A DNA stretch of 64,000 nt from Fimbriiglobus ruber (GTDB lineage Bacteria; Planctomycetota; Planctomycetia; Gemmatales; Gemmataceae), in assembly GCF_002197845.1 (NCBI RefSeq), contig NZ_NIDE01000019.1, positions 310,001 through 374,000 on the forward strand, in the 5' to 3' direction. Below are positions 59,070 to 64,000 of the stretch, in pieces (positions within the stretch are counted from its first letter, which is position 1; the number at the start of each line of letters is the position of its first letter). The notes under the pieces were generated by a model. It was not told where the DNA came from, did not search any database, and saw nothing but the letters and a program-made list of their open reading frames with translations. Made by a program: the position numbers and the translations under genes.

Positions 59070-60041
59070 TTACTGGTCGATGTTGACGACCAAGCCATCG
59101 GCCCGGGTTCCCATCGCCTGGTAGGTCGACAGGGTGACGCTGTTGGCCACGAAACGCGTGGAGCCATCGGACAGTACGGCGTTCACGCCGCCGGTGTGGT
59201 AGCTGCGAGCATAGTTCCAGGTGCCGCCGGAGTCGCTGTCAGAGGTACAGGGAGCGCCGTTCGGCGCGGCGGGCCAGGTTGTGGCTTTGCAGCTATACAC
59301 CTTGTCGGTCGCCGCGGTGTTTGGCTGCTGGTACGTCGAGAAGGCGTACGATCCGTGAGGAGCACCGCCCCAGTGCCCACCCGCTTCACCCCAGCTGTTC
59401 TGGACTGCGTTGCCGCGAATGATGCTTTCGCTGGCCATGAAGGTGTTCGAAGTGCCGTCAGTGATGTCGGTGATTCTGGTTTGTGAGTCGACGTAAAAGG
59501 GGCCGCCCGGGTCGCCGGCGGTAAAATTGACGACCTGAGTCGCCGTTGACCCAGACCAGGCCACGCCGCCGGCATTCACGATGTAGTTCCCTTGAAACGC
59601 CGCGACACCGCTGGCACCGATGCCCGGGGCGCTGGGGTCGGATGGGCAAACTTGAGAGTTCACCACCACGCCGATGATCGACGACGAGATGTAGAAAACG
59701 TAGTTGGTCTGGTCATTCTGGTACAGATTGTATAACGCCTGCTGTTCGATGTACGGCAGGATTTGTTGAAACCAGTTTTGCCGGCGGTGGTAATACCCAC
59801 TCGCGTTTTGCGGAGAGAACTTCCCGGTTTCGCTGCACCACCCATAAGGAAAGTTCCCGTAGGCACTGGCGTAGTTATGCATCGCCAAGCCCAATTGCTT
59901 CAGGTTGTTCTGGCACTTGGCACGTGCGGCGGCCTCGCGGACCTTTTGCACCGCCGGCAGGAGCAAGCCGATCAGAATGGCAATGATCGCGATCACCACC
60001 AGCAATTCAATGAGCGTGAATCCACGACGGCGTATCAGCAT
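59070..60041 (-). CDS. DUF1559 prepilin-like protein
   Basis: A 323-aa protein. MLIRRRGFTLIELLVVIAII is a class III (type IV pilin-like) leader with cleavage after the Gly and Phe-Thr-Leu-Ile-Glu, then LKQLGLAMHNYASAYGNFPY and the DUF1559 globular domain with GTSNTFMASESIIRG and C-terminal HTGGVNAVLSDGSTRFVANS. This expanded family is a planctomycete hallmark, thought to form surface pseudopilus-like structures. The lipoprotein gene follows. The 60042-60498 stretch upstream holds no gene. Confidence 0.93.
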   Translation of the reverse strand: MLIRRRGFTLIELLVVIAIIAILIGLLLPAVQKVREAAARAKCQNNLKQLGLAMHNYASAYGNFPYGWCSETGKFSPQNASGYYHRRQNWFQQILPYIEQQALYNLYQNDQTNYVFYISSSIIGVVVNSQVCPSDPSAPGIGASGVAAFQGNYIVNAGGVAWSGSTATQVVNFTAGDPGGPFYVDSQTRITDITDGTSNTFMASESIIRGNAVQNSWGEAGGHWGGAPHGSYAFSTYQQPNTAATDKVYSCKATTWPAAPNGAPCTSDSDSGGTWNYARSYHTGGVNAVLSDGSTRFVANSVTLSTYQAMGTRADGLVVNIDQ

Positions 60042-60498
60042 GAACCCATCCTCCACTAAAGATAAGGCCGGAAGGAGAGGAGGAAAAATCGAGTTCGCGG
60101 CGGGGTGTGTTTCGTCAGTTATCTCAAACGCTGCCTGCTCGACGCACGGCGGTTGTGAGGAACTTGCCGCGAGTTGATGTCTTGCGCCGTTCAAGTCGTC
60201 GGCGCGCAGACCTGGGGAGGGAAAGACATTATGGGTCACGGCCGGCAGAGGGGGAATGGCGATCCTTGCCGGGACATGACGATTATTGACCTGTGAACGC
60301 CGGCGATTTGAGGTCAGAACCGCCGGTTAGATTGGAAGGAATCGCTCGTCGCTAAGGTGCGCCTGCATTGTCGTAAAGAGAACTCATGGCGCGTGTCCCC
60401 CCCGATCCGACGGTCTCGTCGACGCCCCCGCGTTCATCAGCCGGCAGACCCGATCGTCGCACCAATACCTCAACCTGTCGCCCGGCCGTTGCCGGGAC

Positions 60499-60663
60499 AT
60501 CGTCATCGCCATCGCCCTGTTCGCGATTGCCTTTCCGATCCGGGCCGCGGAACTCCGCTGCAAGGTCGTCTCCGTGGCGGACGGCGACACAATCACCGTC
60601 ATCGACGCGGACAAGAAGCAACACAAGATCCGCCTCAACGGGATCATGGCGCCGGATGGCTCA
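60499..60663 (+). pseudogene. Thermonuclease N-terminal fragment
   Basis: A signal-like segment (RDIVIAIALFAIAFPIRAAE) without ATG leads into LRCKVVSVADGDTITVIDAD and HKIRLNGIMAPD, then similarity to SNase stops. About 105 bases are some 90% identical to 57003-57112. The nuclease catalytic half is missing. Confidence 0.75.
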
Positions 60664-60894
60664 GTAGTTATTTGCCGGCATCATCGTTTTCAAGTAAGAT
60701 GGAAAGGCGGCTACTCCGAGATAACTATCCGGGTATTCCCGGTCGGAGTCGTCCGACGGCATACACAATGGGAATGCTTCATGGGCCACTCAACGGGAGG
60801 TTCGTCATCGCCGCCACCCCCTCCGCCTCCGCAGGTGCCTCCAATCCAGCCGCCACCCCCGGAACCTCCGCCGATCTTCCGAAAGGGTATCTAA
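60574..60894 (+). CDS. Chimeric ORF: nuclease fragment joined to a proline-rich tail, 106 aa
   Basis: From GTG 60574 the frame uses the SNase fragment, continues through a new segment (RHHRFQVRWKGGYSEITIRV) and ends in a Pro-rich tail (SSPPPPPPPQVPPIQPPPPE). Its TAA overlaps the ATG of the next gene, so it or a shorter frame (ATG at 60781, MGHSTGGSSS) is likely translated and coupled. The shorter Pro-rich peptide may be the real gene. Confidence 0.4.
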   Translation: MADGDTITVIDADKKQHKIRLNGIMAPDGSVVICRHHRFQVRWKGGYSEITIRVFPVGVVRRHTQWECFMGHSTGGSSSPPPPPPPQVPPIQPPPPEPPPIFRKGI

Positions 60895-61550
60895 TGCCCG
60901 GGTGGGTACCGCCAGTTCTGTCCGCAATGGCTGCGGAAGATGGCGAGGTACTTCGGGCGATCCAATTCAACGACGCGTTCCGGCCACAGGATGGCGTCGT
61001 TTATACGCACGTGCTGACGCACCTGAAGGCGCAGTACACGGCGGCTAACGATGCGTTCAAGAGTGTGGACGACAAAGCCCTGGCGATCGTGAATTATCTG
61101 GGGGGTTCGACCGGATTGCTGGCACTGGCATCGGCGGCTGCAGTCAATGCTGACAAGATCGACCCGGGGGTGGCTGTTTTTTCCGTCCCGGCATTCGTTG
61201 CCGCGGCGTTGTCCGTGGCGTTCGCCGCTCTTGCCCGTCGACCGATGTTGCTCTGTGCGCCACCCTCCGGGGCGGCTGCGGTCCGGCAGGCCGATTACTA
61301 CAAGGATGCGGACAAGTCCGAGGCCGCGCTCATCGGCCAGTGGAATTTGTCGACTATCGTCCTGTTGCACGCCACGGATCGGAAATCGCAGTGGCTCATC
61401 AGGGCGACGTGGTGTTTCGTCACCTCGCTAGCGCTGCTGATCCTGCCGCTGGGGAAGAGCGCTTTCGGCAAGGCGGCGCATACCCCCCCGACGAGTGCGG
61501 ACGCGGGTGAACGAGTCAAAGCGGACGGGCACAAGGGGACGGGGAAGTGA
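60894..61550 (+). CDS. Membrane protein, 218 aa, 2TM-effector-like layout
   Basis: MPGWVPPVLSAMAAEDGEVL opens a soluble helix region. KSVDDKALAIVNYLGGSTGL then a hydrophobic pair (LLALASAAAV; VPAFVAAALSVAFAALARRP), an amphipathic section (ADKSEAALIGQWNLSTIVLL) and a last helix (CFVTSLALLILPLG). The D-KA...N/Y helix followed by two helices recalls DUF5706/S-2TM proteins, some of which are antiviral effectors; this is only a resemblance. Coupled to the Pro-rich ORF by TAATG. Confidence 0.55.
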   Translation: MPGWVPPVLSAMAAEDGEVLRAIQFNDAFRPQDGVVYTHVLTHLKAQYTAANDAFKSVDDKALAIVNYLGGSTGLLALASAAAVNADKIDPGVAVFSVPAFVAAALSVAFAALARRPMLLCAPPSGAAAVRQADYYKDADKSEAALIGQWNLSTIVLLHATDRKSQWLIRATWCFVTSLALLILPLGKSAFGKAAHTPPTSADAGERVKADGHKGTGK

Positions 61551-61819
61551 GTCAGCTGGCGAACGAGACGTAGAGACATTTATCTCGAACAATCGGAACC
61601 GAATTCGGGTTCGCAAACCATCCGTGCAGCCCAAGGGGTTAGAATCGGTCCGTGGGAAGGGGAGAGGAGTTTACGGGAATCGCCCGTTTACTCGGGCCGA
61701 AACACGAAAAACGCCTCGAAAACGACAGTGCACGACGTTTCACCTGTCCGGCCGACAGATCGCAAGATATGCTTAAAAACAAGGGTTTTTGCGGCGTTCC
61801 GACGGTGCGGCCTTGCGGA

Positions 61820-61863
61820 TTGACATTGTAGGGATCACAGGTTCAAGTCCTGTAGCGCCCACT
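61820..61863 (+). repeat. Attachment core, copy 3 (tRNA-Val 3' half)
   Basis: Identical over 44 bases to the core at 16485. No tRNA 5' half upstream. It marks the probable right edge of the whole integrated array, since what follows looks like host genes. Confidence 0.85.
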
Positions 61864-61870
61864 GCGCGAT

Positions 61871-61920
61871 AACCCGCCGCGGGCCTTTTTGAAAGAAAAG
61901 GCCCGCGGCGGGTTTCTTTC
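61871..61920 (+). terminator. Strong terminator downstream of att copy 3
   Basis: Arms 61871-61889 and 61896-61914 identical to the terminator at 57608, loop TGAAAG, followed by TCTTTCTTTTT. Confidence 0.92.
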
Positions 61921-62029
61921 TTTTTCTTTGCAGAGGCAGTTTTGGGTGTTACTTGGGGTGTCACCAATATCGTCTTCGGTCAACCGACTATCCGGTGTGA
62001 TAAGAAGCCTTTCTTTCTACTGGTCGAGA

Positions 62030-62551
62030 TCAAAGGCCTTTCCCGACGACTTCAACGATGTCTACTTTCACCGAGCCGCCTTTAAACAAATCCATGTATT
62101 CCGGGTTCAAAATAAAGCCTGAATCTGCCGCAGTTTTGTATCCACCGCCCGGTGCGATGCCCACGTCATCATTCCGAACAGAGTAAATACAATACTTTTC
62201 GACCGATGCACCCGAGAGACGCAGCCCATCTTGATCAAAGAATGTGATTCCCGCAAACACACCGCGAATGGGGTGATTGCCGGTGTTCTTCCATGCCACC
62301 TTGACGCGATACGTTTTGCGACCCGCGGCAGTTACGAAAGGTTCGGCCGAGGCGGAAAGAACCTCCGCAGCAAATTTAGGTTGCTCGTCGCCGATTACGA
62401 TCTCCTTCGCGGGAGATGATTGCCGTGTGGGTGAAGAAAAAGTGGGCTGAGCTTTATCGCTCAAGAGTAGCGAACAGCCCGCGTACAATGCAAAGAGAGC
62501 CAGAATGATTCCCAGTAAAACTCCCGCCGCAACTTTGAAACTCGTTTCCAT
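62030..62551 (-). CDS. Membrane-anchored protein with an FxLYD-like domain, 173 aa
   Basis: METSFKVAAGVLLGIILALF starts an N-terminal helix that ends LYAGCSLL, possibly a lipobox. The extracytoplasmic beta domain (KTYRVKVAWKNTGNHPIRGV, FAGITFFDQDGLRL, KGGSVKVDIVEV) resembles FxLYD/DUF-type immunoglobulin-like domains for intrinsic cell-surface proteins. The function is unknown. Probably host DNA right of the array. Confidence 0.6.
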   Translation of the reverse strand: METSFKVAAGVLLGIILALFALYAGCSLLLSDKAQPTFSSPTRQSSPAKEIVIGDEQPKFAAEVLSASAEPFVTAAGRKTYRVKVAWKNTGNHPIRGVFAGITFFDQDGLRLSGASVEKYCIYSVRNDDVGIAPGGGYKTAADSGFILNPEYMDLFKGGSVKVDIVEVVGKGL

Positions 62552-62600
62552 GCGCCTCGCTCGCTTCGATGAAAAACTTCCGATTAAGCCATGAGAGCCG

Positions 62601-62740
62601 ATTCTCCGGGACCGCCGGACGCCGGTCAAGAACGCGCGCGGAGCAGCGCGAAAACGTCGCGCGGTCGAACCCTTGAAAACAAGGCGTTCCTGAAATGGGA
62701 GGCGTAAAAATGCCTTGGAAATTGCGCGAGGTGGTCGCGC
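62601..62740. repeat. 140-bp dispersed repeat, copy 2
   Basis: Ungapped counterpart of 54871-55010 (ATTCTCCGGGACCG start; CCCTTGAAAACAAGGCGTTC inside). It lies outside the att-bounded array, so the repeat is not confined to phage DNA. Confidence 0.75.
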
Positions 62741-62825
62741 CGACATCGTTGACCGGGAATATTCTGAAGTCACCTGGTCTCGGCGACCCCGCCGATGCCG
62801 CCTTTCGGCCCGCGGAGTACGTCCG

Positions 62826-64000
62826 ATGTTCGCCGCGATCACGCTCGCCCTTCTCGCTCCCGCCGTCGCCGACCTACCCCGGTCGCGGGCCGAACAGACC
62901 GACTACACAGAGACGAGCCGACTCGACGACGTGAACCGGTTCTTTTCCGACCTGCAACAGCACTCCGACTTCGTCCGGGTCGGGTCGTTCGGGAAGTCCC
63001 GGGAGGGGCGCGACCTGCCGTTCGTCGTCCTGGCCGACCCACCCGTGGCTCACCCGAGGGACGCGCGGGCCACAGGCAAGCCGGTCGTACTCGTGATGGC
63101 CAACATCCACGCCGGGGAGGTCGAAGGCAAGGAGGCGGTTCAGCACCTCGCCCGCCGGGTCGTGGCCGGTGACCTGAAGCCCCTCCTGGGGTCGCTCGTA
63201 CTCCTCATCGCCCCGGTTTACAACGTCGACGGGAACGAGAAGATCGACGTGATGAACCGGACCGCCCAGAACGGCCCGGTCGCAGGAGTCGGGGTCCGCG
63301 AGAACGCCGACGGGTTGGACCTGAACCGGGACTTCATGAAGCTCGACTCCCCAGAGGCCCGCGCCCTCGTCGGCTTGTTCGACCGCTGGGATCCGCTTTT
63401 GATCGTGGACCTGCACACCACGAACGGGTCGTACCACGGGTATCACCTGACGTACTCGATCCCGCTCAACCCGGCCACGGACCCCCGGTTGGCGGTCCAA
63501 CACCGGGAAACGCTGATCCCGGCCCTGGCCCGGACCATGTCCGACCGGCACAAGTTTCGGACCTACTACTACGGCAACTTCTCGGGGGCGAACCCGCGGC
63601 CGTTGGCGGCCGACGGCTTGTCCTGGCAGGCGTTCAGCCCGGCCCCCCGGGTCGGCACCAACTACTTCGGATTGCGGAACCGGTTCTCGATCCTGTCCGA
63701 GGCGTACAGCTACATGACCTTCCGCCGGCGGGTCGAGGTCACGGAGGCGTTCGTCGAAGAGATCTGGAAGTACGTCGCAGCCAACGCGGCCGAGATGACC
63801 GAGGTCGCCCGCCGGGCCGACGCCGACGCGGTCCGCCGGGGGCGGACCGGACCGCCCGTGAAGATCGGGGCAGCCCACCGGCCGAAGGCACTGTCGGCCC
63901 CGGTGGACATCCTGGTCGGGGAGGTGAAGGCGGTCCGCAACCCGCGGTCCGGCCGCGATATGACGGCGATGGTCGAGGACAAGTTTGTTCCGCTGCGGGT
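62826..64000 (+). CDS. M14-family zinc carboxypeptidase (3' end beyond the window)
   Basis: Open from ATG 62826 to the window edge, at least 391 aa. [17 protein letters not shown] is a signal peptide. The M14 zinc site is [11 protein letters not shown] (H and E) with the third ligand in [26 protein letters not shown] is the substrate-binding RD/N motif and [12 protein letters not shown] contains the catalytic Glu. A secreted or periplasmic peptidase that removes C-terminal residues. Probably host gene. Confidence 0.88.
   Translation, partial: MFAAITLALLAPAVADLPRSRAEQTDYTETSRLDDVNRFFSDLQQHSDFVRVGSFGKSREGRDLPFVVLADPPVAHPRDARATGKPVVLVMANIHAGEVEGKEAVQHLARRVVAGDLKPLLGSLVLLIAPVYNVDGNEKIDVMNRTAQNGPVAGVGVRENADGLDLNRDFMKLDSPEARALVGLFDRWDPLLIVDLHTTNGSYHGYHLTYSIPLNPATDPRLAVQHRETLIPALARTMSDRHKFRTYYYGNFSGANPRPLAADGLSWQAFSPAPRVGTNYFGLRNRFSILSEAYSYMTFRRRVEVTEAFVEEIWKYVAANAAEMTEVARRADADAVRRGRTGPPVKIGAAHRPKALSAPVDILVGEVKAVRNPRSGRDMTAMVEDKFVPLR

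Larger units (their letters stand above)
61666..61990. repeat. Duplicated att-flank block, copy 2
   Basis: Counterpart of 57403-57723: GGAGTTTACGGGAATCGCCC at the start, att core inside, terminator, and GGTCAACCGACTA at the end. Confidence 0.8.

Noticed and set aside
62874-63878. Minus-strand frame of 334 codons
   Set aside because: Antisense of the M14 carboxypeptidase, which has signal peptide and zinc ligands.

Overview
The window reads as chromosome of a planctomycete of the Gemmata type (Gemmataceae). It is GC-rich and carries family signatures common there: an ECF sigma factor paired with a WD40 Ser/Thr kinase, a DUF1559 prepilin-like protein next to a small lipoprotein, an Flp pilin, and phage genes of planctomycete style. 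Most of it is mobile DNA stacked on one attachment site. A 44-bp core, which I read as the anticodon loop plus 3' half of a tRNA-Val(GAC), occurs at 16485-16528, 57557-57600 and 61820-61863. None of the copies has a tRNA 5' half, so the intact tRNA should lie left of the window and the window is a tandem integration array.

Region 1 (1-7.3 kb): a minus-strand operon AbrB antitoxin - PIN toxin - tyrosine recombinase - truncated ParD-like antitoxin, a probable 23S rRNA 3' fragment, and a sigma factor/kinase pair. Region 2 (7.3-16.5 kb): a compact element with a sigma-like protein, ParB, a TraG/VirD4-like ATPase, a run of tiny one-helix membrane proteins, an HTH excisionase-like protein and an integrase pointing away from the 16.5 kb att. 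An ISAs1-family element with 9-bp target duplication interrupts it.

Region 3 (16.5-57.6 kb): a nearly complete siphovirus-like prophage. In order: integrase, HEXXH protein, regulatory switch region, about ten unknown early genes, two phage sigma factors, prim-pol and SF3 helicase, an origin-like block of iterons and hairpins, an Flp pilin cargo gene, HNH, terminase, portal, S49 protease, HK97 capsid, connectors, tail tube, tail chaperone with a classic -1 slippery site, tape measure, tip/fibre proteins, and a two-domain glycosyltransferase. An ISAzo13-like IS sits exactly at the stop codon of the head-fibre gene. No endolysin was recognised. A secreted lectin with a possible pore-forming C-terminus and a broken nuclease gene lie just before the 57.6 kb att.

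Region 4 (57.6-61.9 kb): a short degenerate unit between two att copies, with a tail-fibre fragment, DUF1559 protein, lipoprotein, a second nuclease fragment and a membrane protein. About 320 bp around the att is duplicated between its two ends. Region 5 (62-64 kb): probable host genes, including an M14 carboxypeptidase running off the end.
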